Shown here: positions 37,491 through 47,574 of the stretch, one piece after another
How the letters are laid out: every line of letters begins with the position of its first letter
Numbering within the stretch: position 1 is the stretch's first letter
From: CAWBLP01 sp963789495
Lineage (GTDB): Bacteria > Pseudomonadota > Alphaproteobacteria > Acetobacterales > Acetobacteraceae
DNA length: 64,000 bases
Direction: 5' to 3'
NCBI GenBank assembly: GCA_963789495.1
Contig: CAWBLP010000018.1
Coordinates: 62,001 to 126,000, forward strand
Notes under the pieces: model-generated
Told to the model about the DNA's origin: nothing
Databases searched by the model: none
What the model saw: the letters and a program-made list of their open reading frames with translations, nothing else
Made by a program: the position numbers and the translations under genes

Positions 37491-37886
37491 GTCCGGCGGT
37501 GTCTGTCGCAGTCGGCGCCGTGCGCGCCTATCAGTGGACGATTCGGCCGCTGATCGGCGCTAATTGCCGGTTCTGGCCGAGCTGCAGCGAATACGCGATT
37601 GAGGCATTGCGTGAAACATGGGGCGCTGCGTGGCGGTGCGTTGGCGGCGTGGCGGATCATGCGCTGCAATCCGTGGTGCGCCTGTGGCTACGATCCGGTG
37701 CCGCCGAGACAGCAGGATCAAGGGGTGCTGCCCCCTGAAACCCCGACAAGGGCACAGCCCTTGGAATCATTCTATTTGGGTTCGGAACGGGGCGTAGGTG
37801 CCTCGAACCACGCCGGCCGTTCCGGGGCCGGCGCCCCTGGATCGGGCGCGGGAACCGGCCAGTTCGACTGCGGGAAGAGTTACTGA
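37487..37886 (+). CDS. yidD: Membrane protein insertion efficiency factor YidD, one frameshift
   Basis: The start MSPAVSVAVGAVRAYQWTIR is followed by the YidD signature GANCRFWPSCSEYAIEAL. The frame then breaks near 37616. Removing one A from gaaacatg gives REHGALRGGALAAWRIMRCN then PWCACGYDPVPPR. After this normal end the frame does not stop. It runs about 50 more residues through a family B repeat and ends at 37886, with its TGA overlapping the yidC ATG. YidD is a small membrane-associated protein that helps YidC. The tail is either real read-through of a repeat or another sequence error. Confidence 0.8.
37716..37780. repeat. Dispersed intergenic repeat, family B copy 2
   Basis: Contains aaggggtgctgccccctgaa then accccgacaagggcacagcc and cttgg. 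Same word order as the element at 3410-3480. It lies inside the extended yidD frame. Confidence 0.65.
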
Positions 37887-39648
37887 TGGATCAAAAGCGG
37901 CTGTTCCTGGCGATCGCGGTCTCGCTCGCGATCCTGCTCGGGTTCCAGTACCTGATCGGCCCGCATCTGCCGCACCCGCCGGTGCCGCAGCAGACGGCAA
38001 CCACCGAGACCACGCCGCGCCGAAGACGCCGGTTACCCCGGCCGAGGCGACGGCCGGGCGCCGCCGCAGCCGCCAGCCCCTGCAGGCCGTGCCGAAGAAG
38101 GTGCCGCGCGTGGAGATCGACGCCCCCCGGGTGCGCGGCTCGATCAGCCTGCTCGGCGCGCGCCTCGACGACCTGATCGCTGACCGATTATCGCGAGACC
38201 CTGGCGCCCGATTCGCCGCCGGTGCAGACTGCTGTCGAGCCGCGTTCGGAGGAGCATCCCTACTACGTGCAGTACGGCTGGACCGCGCGCCGACGGCAAA
38301 CCAGGTCAAGCTGCCGGGCAACGACACGGTGTGGACTGCGTCCGGCGGCACCTGTCGCCGGCCATCCGGTGACCCTGTCCTGGGACAACGGCGCCGGGTC
38401 TGACCTTCCGGATCGATCGCTGTCGGTCGACGACGAATACATGTTCACCGTGCACCAGACGGTGAAGAACGCCACCGGACAGCCGGTGAAGCTGTTCCCC
38501 TGGTCGCGTATCCGCCGCGACTACAAGCCGTCGTCGCCGGCTACTACATCCTGTTCGAGGGCATGCTCGGCGTGGTCGACGGCACGCTGACAGGAAACCA
38601 CCTACGACAAAGCCAAGAGCGAGGGCGAAGAAGAACCACGGCATCGCCTACACAGGCGACCGCGACCGGCGGCTGGGCCGGAATCACCGACAAATACTGG
38701 CTGGCCGCGCTGGTCCCGGACCAGTCCGTGCCATCGAAGGTGGCGTTCCGCCACGTCGAGGATCACGGCGACCACTACCAGGTGGACTACATCACCGAGC
38801 AGCCGCAGACCGTCGCGCCGGGCGGCGAGGCGACGCTGCCGTCGCGCCTGTTCGCCGGCGCCAAGATGGTCCGGCTGCTGGACCACTACCAGGATGTCGA
38901 CCACATCCCGCATTTCGACAAGGCGGTGGATTTCGGCTGGTTCTATTTCCTGACCAAGCCGATCTTCTACGCGCTCGACTGGCTGAACGCCTGGTCGGCA
39001 ATTTCGGCGTCGCCATCATGATCTTCACCGTCTGCGTCAAGGCGCTGTTCTTCCCGCTGGCGAACTACTCCTATCGGTCGATGAGCAAGATGAAGCTGCT
39101 CGGGCCGAAAATGACGGCGCTGCGGGAACGCTTCAAAGACGACCCGCAGAAGATGCAGCCGGAGATGATGGCGCATGTACAGGGCGGAGAAGGTGAACCC
39201 CGCCTCGGGCTGCCTGCCGATGGTGGTGCAGATCCCGGTGTTCTTCTCGCTCTACAAGGTGATCTTCGTCACCATCGAGATGCGCCAGGCGCCGTTCTTC
39301 GGCTGGATCCACGACCTGTCGCAGGTCGATCCGACCAACGTGTTCAATCTGTTCGGCCTGATCCCGTTCGATCCGCGCCGAACTCACGCCCGTTCCTGCA
39401 TCTGGGCGCCTGGCCGCTGATCATGGGCCTGCACGATGTTCCTGCAGCAGAAGATGAACCCGCCGCCGCCCGACCCGATGCAGGCGCGGCTGTTCCAGTT
39501 CATGCCGATCATCTTCACCTTCATGCTGGCGCGCTTCCCGGCCGGGCTGGTGATCTACTGGAGTTGGAACAACACGCTGTCGGTGGCGCAGCAATGGCTG
39601 ATCATGCGCCGCACCAGGCTGGCCCGGCCTGGCCTCGCGCGGACCTGA
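37886..39648 (+). CDS. yidC: Membrane protein insertase YidC, many frameshifts
   Basis: About 585 residues expected. Inserts proteins into the inner membrane with or without Sec. The start MDQKRLFLAIAVSLAILLGF is the typical first helix. The periplasmic domain pieces HPYYVQYGWTA, NQVKLPGNDTVWTASGGT and VKNATGQPVKLFPWSRIRRD are followed by the core helices GVAIMIFTVCVKALFFPLAN, YRSMSKMKLLGPKMTALRER, NPASGCLPMVVQIPVFFSLY and FPAGLVIYWSWNNTLSVAQQ. At least ten frame changes, both gains and losses of bases, are needed to join them. Every segment is well conserved, so poor local sequence quality is the best explanation. Confidence 0.88.
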
Positions 39649-39668
39649 GGTGACGGCATCGGGAACCC

Positions 39669-40399
39669 GTGACGGACGACGCTGCGGTCACGCCGGTTCC
39701 GCAGAGGGAAACCGGTCCGGACGCCGGGCGAACCCCGCCCGCCCCCGCGTCGCTTCAGGAGCGGGGGAGCGATAGCGAACCCACCGCCGAGGAACTGGAA
39801 GCCGGCCGTCTGCTGTTCGCGGCGGAGTGCCGGTTCTTCTACGCGCGCGCAGCGGCTGGACCAGTTGCCCCCGCCCGCCGGGCCGGAGGTCGCCTTCGCC
39901 GGACGGTCAAATGTCGGCAAGTCCTCGCTGCTGAACGCGCTGACCGGCCGCAATGCGCTCGCCCGCGTATCCGACACCCCTGGCCGCACCCGCCAGCTCA
40001 ACTTCTTCGACCTGGGCGGAGCGGCTTACCCTGGTCGACATGCCCGGCTACGGCTATGCGCGCGCCGGCAAGGCGATCAAGGCCGACTGGCAGGGATTGA
40101 TGTTCGACTACCTGCGCGGCCGCCCCACCCTGCGCCGCGTGATGCTGCTGCTGGATGCGCGGATCGAGCTGAAGCAGTCGGACATCGCGGTGATGGACCT
40201 GCTGGACCGGGCCGCGGTCACCTTCCAGTTGGTGCTGACCAAGGCGGACAGCGTGAAGCATCTGGTGCGCAAGCGGGACGAGGTCGCACGGCTCGCACGC
40301 AAGCATCCCGCCGCCCACCCGCGCCTATGCGTCAGCAGCAGCGTGAACGGACTCGGCGTGGCCGAACTGCGCGCGGAGCTCGCCGCGGTGATCGCGTAG
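39669..40399 (+). CDS. engB: Ribosome biogenesis GTP-binding protein EngB/YihA/YsxC, two frameshifts
   Basis: About 240 residues when joined, from a GTG start. GTPase needed for 50S subunit assembly. G1 is FAGRSNVGKSSLLNALTG, G2/switch is SDTPGRTRQLNFFDLG, G3 is LVDMPGYGYARAGKA, G4 is LTKADSVK, and G5 is near CVSSSVNGLG. The frame changes near 39850 (before LPPPAGPEVAFAGRS) and near 40020 (before RLTLVDMPG). The N-terminal 60 residues are acidic and variable. It follows yidC by 20 bp, as in most alphaproteobacteria. Confidence 0.9.
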
Positions 40400-40404
40400 C
40401 TGGC

Positions 40405-40560
40405 GGAAAGGGTCGGGGCGCTGCCCCTTAAATCCCCGCCAAGGCCCCGGCCCTTTGCATCGAATCCGATTGCAAAGCCGGGCCTTTGCTGGAGGTCCGG
40501 GAGGCAACGCCTCCGGGTTGGGTCCGGGGCGACGCCCCGATCCTTTGCTGCGCTCCACGA
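40405..40560. repeat. Dispersed intergenic repeat, family B copy 3 (long)
   Basis: Starts ggcgctgccccttaaatccc then cgccaagg, continues with two inverted pairs (tgcaaagccgggcctttgc and gaggcaacgcctc), and ends ggggcgacgccccgatcc. Three successive hairpins can form. It fills most of the 184-bp engB to FAD-protein gap. Confidence 0.7.
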
Positions 40561-40583
40561 CGGCGCCATGCCAGACTGCCCGG

Positions 40584-42029
40584 ATGCACACGATCACCCC
40601 AGTCGACAATCCGCCCGACGGACTGCGCGCACATGCCGCGACGGTGGCGCGCGACCTGGCCCTGCTGGGCCTGCCGCCCCGCAACTGGCCGGCAACAGTC
40701 GCCGGACCGGACGGGCAGCCGATGCTCGACGTGCTGATCGTCGGTGCCGGCATGTGCGGCATCGCGGCGGCCACCGCGCTATCGCACAAGGGTATGCGCA
40801 ACATCCTGATGCTGGACCGCGCTCCGGAAGGCCGCGAGGGCCCGTGGATGACCTATGCGCGCATGGGAACGCTGCGCTCACTCAAGCATCTCCCCGGCAT
40901 CTGCGCCGGCATCCCCTCGCTGACCTTCCGCGCCTGGTATGAGGCGCAGCACGGTCCGTCCGGCTGGGATGCGCTGTACAAGATCCCCAATGCGGACTGG
41001 CAGGATTACCTGACCTGGCTCAAGCACGTGCTGGCCCTGCCGGTGCGCAACCAGGTAGCGGTGCTGCGCCTCGACCCGCTGGGCCGGTGCCTGCGCGCCA
41101 CGCTGGATGACGGCTCGCTGGTGCATGCCCGCCGTGTCGTGCTGGCCACCGGGCGAGACGGCGCCGGCGGCATCACGGTGCCGGACTGCGTCGAGGCCTC
41201 GCTGTGGCCCGACCTGGCGGCCCACACCAACGATCCGATCGATTTCACCGCGCTGCGCGGCCGCCATATTGCCGTGCTGGGGGGAGGCTCCTCAGCCTGG
41301 GACAACGCCGCAACCGCGCTGGAGGCCGGCGCCGCACGCGCCGACATGTATGTCCGGCGCCATGAGCTGCCGCAGATCAACAAGGGCCGCGGCTCCGCCA
41401 GCCCCGGTTTTTTCGAGGGTTGGGCCGCGCTGGACCCCGCCGACCGCTGGGCTGTGCTGGCCTATATGCACGACCTGCAATCGCCGCCGCCGCATGAGAC
41501 GGTGCACCGCGCACTGGCCCAGCCCGGCTTCACCATCCATCTGGGGACGCCGGTGCTGGCGGCCCGCCGCGCCGGAACCAGGGTTGTCCTGGACCTGCCC
41601 GGCCGGCAGGCAGAGGCGGACTTCCTGATCGTCGGCACCGGGTTCCGCATCGACCTGGTCCACGATCCCCTGCTCGGCCCGCACGCCGCCTCCCTCGTAA
41701 CCTGGGCCGATCGCTACACGCCCCCTGCCCCGCTGCGTCGCCCCGAGCTTGGCCGATTCCCCTGGCTCGATGATGGCTTTGAGCTGGTGGAGCGGGCACC
41801 CGGCCAGTGCCCTGCACTGGGCCGCATCCATCTGTTCAACCACGGTGCCACTGCGAGCCTGGGCGCCGTCGCCTCTGACATTCCCGGCGTGGATATCGGC
41901 GCGGCCCGACTTGCGTCCCGCATGGCCCAGCATTTCTTCCGTGAGGATTTCCCGTCAATCCGCGCCGGGCTGGAAGAATTTGCCGAACCGGAGCTGGAAG
42001 GCACGCCGTTCTTCACGCTCCGGCGGTAG
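40584..42029 (+). CDS. FAD/NAD(P)-dependent oxidoreductase (flavin monooxygenase-like)
   Basis: 481 residues. Two Rossmann motifs are present: VLIVGAGMCGIAAATALSHK (FAD, near residue 50) and IAVLGGGSSAWDNAATALEA (NAD(P), near 235). A VVLATGRDGAGG hinge precedes the second domain, and FLIVGTGFRID is the late ATG-type motif. The pattern fits CzcO/flavin-containing monooxygenase relatives, but the substrate is unknown. The ATG at 40584 (MHTITPVDNPPDGLRAHAAT) is chosen because the upstream in-frame sequence is repeat DNA. It is monocistronic. Confidence 0.82.
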   Translation: MHTITPVDNPPDGLRAHAATVARDLALLGLPPRNWPATVAGPDGQPMLDVLIVGAGMCGIAAATALSHKGMRNILMLDRAPEGREGPWMTYARMGTLRSLKHLPGICAGIPSLTFRAWYEAQHGPSGWDALYKIPNADWQDYLTWLKHVLALPVRNQVAVLRLDPLGRCLRATLDDGSLVHARRVVLATGRDGAGGITVPDCVEASLWPDLAAHTNDPIDFTALRGRHIAVLGGGSSAWDNAATALEAGAARADMYVRRHELPQINKGRGSASPGFFEGWAALDPADRWAVLAYMHDLQSPPPHETVHRALAQPGFTIHLGTPVLAARRAGTRVVLDLPGRQAEADFLIVGTGFRIDLVHDPLLGPHAASLVTWADRYTPPAPLRRPELGRFPWLDDGFELVERAPGQCPALGRIHLFNHGATASLGAVASDIPGVDIGAARLASRMAQHFFREDFPSIRAGLEEFAEPELEGTPFFTLRR

Positions 42030-42247
42030 CCAACCGCAGGCACAGGTTGCCGGCACACAGATGGACAGGCGATGGCCAATGCCAGCGGCTTGCCGGGTCA
42101 GGGCCGCTTGAGCATCTGACAGCGCCTCATGCACATGGTCCGCTTCCTGGCGACCCGAATGGGGTGGCGGTGACAGAGCAGCCCGGTCCTGCCGCCGGCC
42201 TGGTGGCTATCCGGTCGCCGAACCGGGACATGCGGCGGCCAATGCCA

Positions 42248-44404
42248 TCACCCCAGTGCCACAAGCCGATCGAGACACGCCTGGTCGCTGAGCGCCGCGA
42301 GGGTTTCGGTGCGGGTCAGGCTATCCAGTGCTGCCGGCAAGGTTTCGGCCTCCTGCAGTTTGACGCGGGCAACCAGCAGGTCGGCGTCGATCGGGTCGAG
42401 GCGCGGACGGCGTGGCGGCGGCAGCATGAACCGATGCGCGGCCAGCAGGATCGGGTCGTGCAGCAGCCGCGCCACGCCGGCTGACCGCTCCCTGGCCGTC
42501 TGCTCGCCGGCCGCCAGTTCGCGGGCCAGCGCCAGCGCCCGGGCGAGCACGGGCGGCGGCTGTCGCTCCTCGGGGATCAGCAGCAACCCCAGTCGGCGCA
42601 GGCCAAGGCCCAGACTGCGCTGGCCGCTCAGCGCGGCGATCGGGATCGCCAGCGCCAGACCGAGCACGACCGGCAGCATCCACAGCGCCAGGTACGGCGA
42701 CACCGCCCAGGCCGCGCCACCCAGCAGCAGGCCCAGCACGGTGTGGCGGCGATAGCGGCGGGCCGTCATCCGCCAGGGAATGCCGCCATCATCACGACGC
42801 TGGGCATTCCAGCCGGAATCGCGGCCGAGCAGGATGGCGACCACATCGACCGACTGAGTCAGCATCACCACCGGCGCCGCGAGGCCGGCGATCAGCGTCT
42901 CCAGCAGCACGCTGACCAGCAGTCGCAGCACCCCGCCGCAGCCACGCCGTTCCGCGCCGTGCAACGCCACGACAAAGCTCGCCAGCAGCTTGGGCACCAG
43001 CAGCAGTCCCATGGTGCCGACGAACATCCACATGGCGCGCACCGGGTCGATCACCGGCCATTGGGGAAACAGCGATTTACCGGCCGGAAAGTAGTCCGGC
43101 GGGATGAAGCGCGCCTGCAGCGAGATGGCGATGCCGGTCAACAGGAACAGCAGCCAGAGCGGCGCGGTGATGTAGCTGCCGATACCGGTCAGCAGATGCA
43201 GCCGGCTGACCCAGTGCAGCCCGCGCGTCGGCACTACTGCCGCATGCTGAAGATTGCCCTGGCACCAGCGCCGGTCGCGGATCGCCAGGTCGGCGAGCGA
43301 TGGCGGTGCTTCCTCGTAGCTGCCCTTCAGTGCCGGCACCATGTGCACTGCCCAGCCGCCACGCCGGATCAGCGCCGCCTCGACGAAGTCGTGACTCAAG
43401 ATGTGGCCACCGAACGGCTTCGGCCCACGCAGCTCCGGCAGCCCCGCCTGTTCGGCGAAAGCGCGCGTGCGGATCAACGCATTATGGCCCCAGTAATTGC
43501 CCTCGGCACCGTGCCACCACGCAATGCCCTGGGCGATCAGCGGTCCGTAGACGCGTCCGGCGAATTGCTGCATGCGCGCATACAGCGTGTTGCCACCGGC
43601 CACGATCGGCAGCGTCTGGATCAGCCCGACATCGGGATGCGCCTCCATTGCGTTCACCAGCAACAGGAGCGCCTCAGCGGCCATGACACTGTCGGCGTCC
43701 AGGATCAGGAACTGCGGATAGGCACCACCGAACCGCATCACCCAGTCGGCAATGTTGCCAGCCTTGCGCGCCGTGTTCCTCGGCCGTCGACGGTAGAAGA
43801 TATGCGCGGCGTCGCCAGTGCGCTGGCGCAGTCCCAGAAACGCAGCCTCCTCCTCGATCCAGACGGCCGGATCGGTGGTGTCGCTGAGGATGAAGATGTC
43901 GAACCGATCCGCCGCGCCGGTCGCTTGCAGCGACTCCCAGATCGCCTGGAGCCCCGCCATCACGCGGGTCGGCGACTCGTTGTAGGTTGGCATCAGCAAC
44001 GCAGTGCGGGTTGCCGGCGTCTGCGACTGCGTGGGCAGCAAACGGCGGCCGCCGCCACCGAGCAGGGAGAAGAAACCGGCCAGCGCACTGGTGAAGGACA
44101 GCGCGATCCAGGCGAACAGCGCGACGAACAGCGCCAGCATGATGATGGCCAGCGGAGTTGGTCCGTTCACCGCCAGCACGAGATACATTTCATGCGTCGC
44201 CGCGGCCGTCATCGCGATGGCGCCGCCAATCACCACGAATCGGCGCAATCCCATCGCACGCGGTGCGGAGGCAGGCCGACCGGTGCGCGGCGGCGCGGCC
44301 CGCAACGACTGTGCCGGCATGGCGAGCGGCGCGTCCTCCGGCAAGGCGCGAACCTCGGGCGTCGCCAGCGCCTGCTTCAGGATGGTGTCCATCGGTAGAT
44401 CCAT
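42248..44404 (-). CDS. opgH: Glucans biosynthesis glucosyltransferase H
   Basis: 718 residues. Inner-membrane GT2 enzyme that polymerises and exports the beta-glucan backbone of osmoregulated periplasmic glucans. Two N-terminal helices flank residues 50-110. The catalytic domain has IFILSDTTDPAVWIEEEAAF, then LILDADSVMAAEALLLLVNA (DxD), HDFVEAALIRRGGWAVHMVP and RDRRWCQGNLQH (Q/RxxRW). Several helices follow. It overlaps opgG by 28 bp. The usual order opgG-opgH is kept. Confidence 0.94.
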   Translation of the reverse strand: MDLPMDTILKQALATPEVRALPEDAPLAMPAQSLRAAPPRTGRPASAPRAMGLRRFVVIGGAIAMTAAATHEMYLVLAVNGPTPLAIIMLALFVALFAWIALSFTSALAGFFSLLGGGGRRLLPTQSQTPATRTALLMPTYNESPTRVMAGLQAIWESLQATGAADRFDIFILSDTTDPAVWIEEEAAFLGLRQRTGDAAHIFYRRRPRNTARKAGNIADWVMRFGGAYPQFLILDADSVMAAEALLLLVNAMEAHPDVGLIQTLPIVAGGNTLYARMQQFAGRVYGPLIAQGIAWWHGAEGNYWGHNALIRTRAFAEQAGLPELRGPKPFGGHILSHDFVEAALIRRGGWAVHMVPALKGSYEEAPPSLADLAIRDRRWCQGNLQHAAVVPTRGLHWVSRLHLLTGIGSYITAPLWLLFLLTGIAISLQARFIPPDYFPAGKSLFPQWPVIDPVRAMWMFVGTMGLLLVPKLLASFVVALHGAERRGCGGVLRLLVSVLLETLIAGLAAPVVMLTQSVDVVAILLGRDSGWNAQRRDDGGIPWRMTARRYRRHTVLGLLLGGAAWAVSPYLALWMLPVVLGLALAIPIAALSGQRSLGLGLRRLGLLLIPEERQPPPVLARALALARELAAGEQTARERSAGVARLLHDPILLAAHRFMLPPPRRPRLDPIDADLLVARVKLQEAETLPAALDSLTRTETLAALSDQACLDRLVALG

Positions 44405-45897
44405 GTCTCGGTCAGCGGCTTATCGCCATCCATCAGGCGCGCATGCAGCTCCACGACCTTGTTGCTCTGCGGGTCGAGCTCCAGGCTGACGCGCCAGCCG
44501 CTGATGTCCGGATTGGGCTGCGCCACCGCCTGCACGATCTTGCCCTTGTCGCAGCCGGCATCCAGTGTCGGCGGCGTCGCGGATTTCCAGGCTTTCAGGC
44601 CAGGTCCGACGAAGTCGATCACGAATTGCCGGTGCTTGGCGTCAGCGGAGAGCCCGGTACGGGTCTGCATGGTTTCGCTGACCGGCACATCGCCCGGTGC
44701 GGCCCAGCACCAGTGCAGGCGATAGTTCAGCGTGTATTCGCCCTTGGCCTTCAGCGTGTCCTGCGGCCGCCAGAACCCGACGATGTTGTCGTTGACCTCC
44801 TGGTCGGTGGGGATCTCCACCAGCTCGACAATGCCGCGGCCCCAGTCGCCGATCGGCTCGACCCATAGCGCGGGGCGCTTTTCGTAGCGGGCTTCGAGGT
44901 CCTGGTAGTCGACGAAGGCCCGCTTGCGCTGCATCAGCCCGAAACCGCGCGGGCTGATATCGGCGAAGGCGCTGATCTGCAGTTCATGCGGATTTGTCAG
45001 CGGCCGCCAGATCCATTCATCGCGGCCGGTGCGCAGTTGCAGCCCGTTGGAATCGTGCACCGCCTCTCGATAGTCGTCCACACCGACGCGATCGTTGGCG
45101 TCAAAGAAGAACATGCTGGTCAGCGGCGCCAGGCCGGACTTGTCGATGTCGACGCGTGGATACAGTGCCATCTCGGTATCCATGATGGTGTCGTCGCCAG
45201 GGCGCAGCGTGAAGCGGAACGCCGCGGTCGCGCTCGGGCTGTCGAGCAGGGCGTGCACCACCATCGAATCGCTGCCGGCCGGCGGACGTTCCAGCCAGAA
45301 CTGGCGGAACTGCGGAAACTCCTCGCCGGCGGATTCCGCGGTCTTGATCGCCAGGCCGCGCGCCGACAGCCCGTAGCCTTGGCCTTTTGCCACCGCGCGG
45401 AAGTAGCTGGCACCGAGGAAGGCGCAGACCTCGTCGTAGTAGTCGCCGCGATTGAGCGGGAAATGCAGACGGAATCCGGCAAAGCCGAGATCCGTCGTGT
45501 CTGGCCGCGGTACTTTGTCGAAGGTGAACAGATCGGGGCTGTAATGCACCGGCAAGGCGCGGCCGTTCACAACCTGGAAGATCTCCACTCGGTCCTTATA
45601 GAGGAAGCCGCGGTGGAAGAATTCGGCGACGAACCGGGTGCCCTGGCCGCGCCAAAGTGCCTTGGACGGATCGAACCGGATAGAGCGGTACTGCTGGTAA
45701 TTGAGATCCTTCAACGGGTCCGGCAGCTTCGCATCGGGCGGCTGATACGGCTTGCGCGCCAGATCGCGCGCCAGGTTCCGCACCGTGGAACCATCAAATG
45801 GTGTGCCGGCATCTTCCGCAGCGGTGGCGCGTGTCGCCCCCAGCGCGGCCAGAACAGGCAAGGACACGCTCCCGCGCAGCAAGTCGCGACGAAGCAC
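44377..45897 (-). CDS. opgG: Glucans biosynthesis protein G
   Basis: 506 residues. Periplasmic protein that shapes the branching of periplasmic glucans. The N-terminus LRRDLLRGSVSLPVLAALGA resembles a twin-arginine signal, and the mature part begins near EDAGTPFDGS. Core pieces are PYQPPDAKLPDPLKDLNYQQ, RSIRFDPSKALWRGQG and FAGFRLHFPLN. An aaaggagg site immediately precedes a GTG at 45903 and is five bases from the next GTG at 45897, so the second is the likelier start. It forms an operon with opgH. Confidence 0.92.
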   Translation of the reverse strand: MLRRDLLRGSVSLPVLAALGATRATAAEDAGTPFDGSTVRNLARDLARKPYQPPDAKLPDPLKDLNYQQYRSIRFDPSKALWRGQGTRFVAEFFHRGFLYKDRVEIFQVVNGRALPVHYSPDLFTFDKVPRPDTTDLGFAGFRLHFPLNRGDYYDEVCAFLGASYFRAVAKGQGYGLSARGLAIKTAESAGEEFPQFRQFWLERPPAGSDSMVVHALLDSPSATAAFRFTLRPGDDTIMDTEMALYPRVDIDKSGLAPLTSMFFFDANDRVGVDDYREAVHDSNGLQLRTGRDEWIWRPLTNPHELQISAFADISPRGFGLMQRKRAFVDYQDLEARYEKRPALWVEPIGDWGRGIVELVEIPTDQEVNDNIVGFWRPQDTLKAKGEYTLNYRLHWCWAAPGDVPVSETMQTRTGLSADAKHRQFVIDFVGPGLKAWKSATPPTLDAGCDKGKIVQAVAQPNPDISGWRVSLELDPQSNKVVELHARLMDGDKPLTETWIYRWTPS

Positions 45898-46006
45898 CGG
45901 CACCTCCTTTTAGGCAGAGCCGGACCTGATCGTGGCAATCGAACGGAAATGTGGCGAAGCGACGCACGATGCGGTGAAGGCGGCGTCAAGCCGTCGCGGC
46001 GGTGCA

Positions 46007-47263
46007 TCACTCCACGTCGAGCGACTGGCGGAACCCTATCCTGCCATAAAGCCGGGTGAGCGGTGTTCCGGAGATGCCGTGTACCACCACCGAAGCCGCC
46101 ACTGTCAGGCTGATGATCGGCCAGATGTCGTGGCGCCCGGTGCGTTGCTGCAATTCCAGCGCATAGAACAGTGCCGCGGCGCCCATCGGACCGAACCAGC
46201 CGGCGAACAAGGCACCACGCAGGTCGCGCGTCCAGGGCATCCACCGGTGCAGCAGCAGCCAGGCCGGCAGACGCCGCAGGAGCAGCACACCGAACACGAA
46301 TACCAGCCCTGGGAGGCCGAGCTCCCACCAGCCGTGCCAGGGCAGCATCACTCCGAACAGCATCATCACGGGCAGATCGAAGAACCGGCCCAACGCCTCA
46401 TTGAAGCGCTCCTGACGCTCCTCCGCGTCGCCATGCAGGCCGCCGTTCAGCACCACACCGGCGATGAAGGAGGCCAGGATACCGTCACCCCCCAGGAGCC
46501 GCACCACGGCCAGGGTCACTACCGACAGCGCTATGGCGGTGGTCAGCAGCGAGGCGTGAGCCGCATCCGGTCGCGCGGCCGCCCAGCGCAGCAGCCGGCA
46601 CGCCACCCAGCCGGTAGCGGCGCCGACCGCGATGGCAACGCCCACGGACCACAGCAGGACATGCACCACCCAATCGCCGGTCGCCGGTCCGTCGGGGCCG
46701 CTGATGAATATCAGGGGCAGCAGGACGAGCGGATAGGCCAGGCCGTCATTGGCGCCGCTTTCCGCGGTCAGTGCGTGGCGCAGCCGCGCCGGCACCGCGC
46801 GGGCGGCAAGGCGCCCTGATACGAGCGGGGCGGAGAGCACCGGGTCGGTGGGCGCCAACGCGCAGCCGATCAGCACGGCACCGGCGAGTGAAAGACCCAG
46901 GGTGAGAGACCCGATCGCGGCGCTGGCGGCGGCCATCAGCAGCATTCCCGGTCCCAGTGCGACGGCGAGGCCGCGCCAGTTCTGCCGCAGCCAGCCGGCC
47001 GGCAGCCGCATCGCCGCGCCCGTCACCGCCAGCGCGAGCGTGAAGCGGGCCGCCTCCTGCAGCACCGGAAATGCGGTCTGCGCGTGGTCCGGCCCCAAAG
47101 TCACCAACCCGAACCCTGCCGGCCCGATCAGAACGCCGGCCAGCGCGCAGGCGAGTGGCTCGGAGATCCACAGCGCGGCATTCACCAGCCCGGAGGTGGT
47201 GCCGAGAAGGGTGAGCAGGCCGAATAGGACGGCGGTCACACCCCAAAAAGAGTGCAACTGCAT
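46007..47263 (-). CDS. Cation:proton antiporter, NhaP/CPA1 type
   Basis: 418 residues, about 12 helices. The transport-core signature ALTAESGANDGLAYPLVLLP (ESGxNDG) marks CPA1 Na+/H+ or K+/H+ antiporters. Upstream is GCALAPTDPVLSAPLVSG with its conserved TDP, and near the end is RGALFAGWFGPMGAAALFYA. The ATG at 47263 (MQLHSFWGVTAVLFGLLTLL) starts directly with the first helix. An upstream in-frame extension is polar and not family-like. Ion preference cannot be read from sequence. Confidence 0.88.
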   Translation of the reverse strand: MQLHSFWGVTAVLFGLLTLLGTTSGLVNAALWISEPLACALAGVLIGPAGFGLVTLGPDHAQTAFPVLQEAARFTLALAVTGAAMRLPAGWLRQNWRGLAVALGPGMLLMAAASAAIGSLTLGLSLAGAVLIGCALAPTDPVLSAPLVSGRLAARAVPARLRHALTAESGANDGLAYPLVLLPLIFISGPDGPATGDWVVHVLLWSVGVAIAVGAATGWVACRLLRWAAARPDAAHASLLTTAIALSVVTLAVVRLLGGDGILASFIAGVVLNGGLHGDAEERQERFNEALGRFFDLPVMMLFGVMLPWHGWWELGLPGLVFVFGVLLLRRLPAWLLLHRWMPWTRDLRGALFAGWFGPMGAAALFYALELQQRTGRHDIWPIISLTVAASVVVHGISGTPLTRLYGRIGFRQSLDVE

Positions 47264-47506
47264 CAGACGGGGGTCAGCGGAGCGGTGGGGAGACAGTCGG
47301 TGCGCATCCGGCTGCAACGTCCGGGGAAGCGGCGCGTGCGGTCCGAACACCGTCAATTCCGCGCAGGGTCCAAGAAACCTGGGGGGGGACTGGGGCGATG
47401 TCCAGCTGCTCCACGGCGGCGAACTGGAGGGTGAGCGACCGGACGCGATGAATTGCGCACTGGCGGGCATCGCCGATCGCACCAAAACGGCCTGCCGAGC
47501 ATTCAA

Positions 47507-47566
47507 CCGGCACCATCCTGGCCGGCACCATCTTGGCCGACTCCATCTTGGCCAGCACCATTCTGG
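47507..47566. repeat. 15-bp tandem array, four units
   Basis: ccggcaccatcctgg, ccggcaccatcttgg, ccgactccatcttgg, ccagcaccattctgg. In one forward frame it reads as TILAG-TILAD-SILAS-TILEG, a pattern like pentapeptide repeats. It lies in the 671-bp gap between the antiporter and MFS genes. Confidence 0.85.
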
Positions 47567-47574
47567 AGGGTCTG

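Noticed and set aside
37095..40060. Pseudogenes of rnpA, yidC and engB
   Set aside because: All conserved segments are present and the genes are essential or nearly so. Scattered small indels fit sequence error better.
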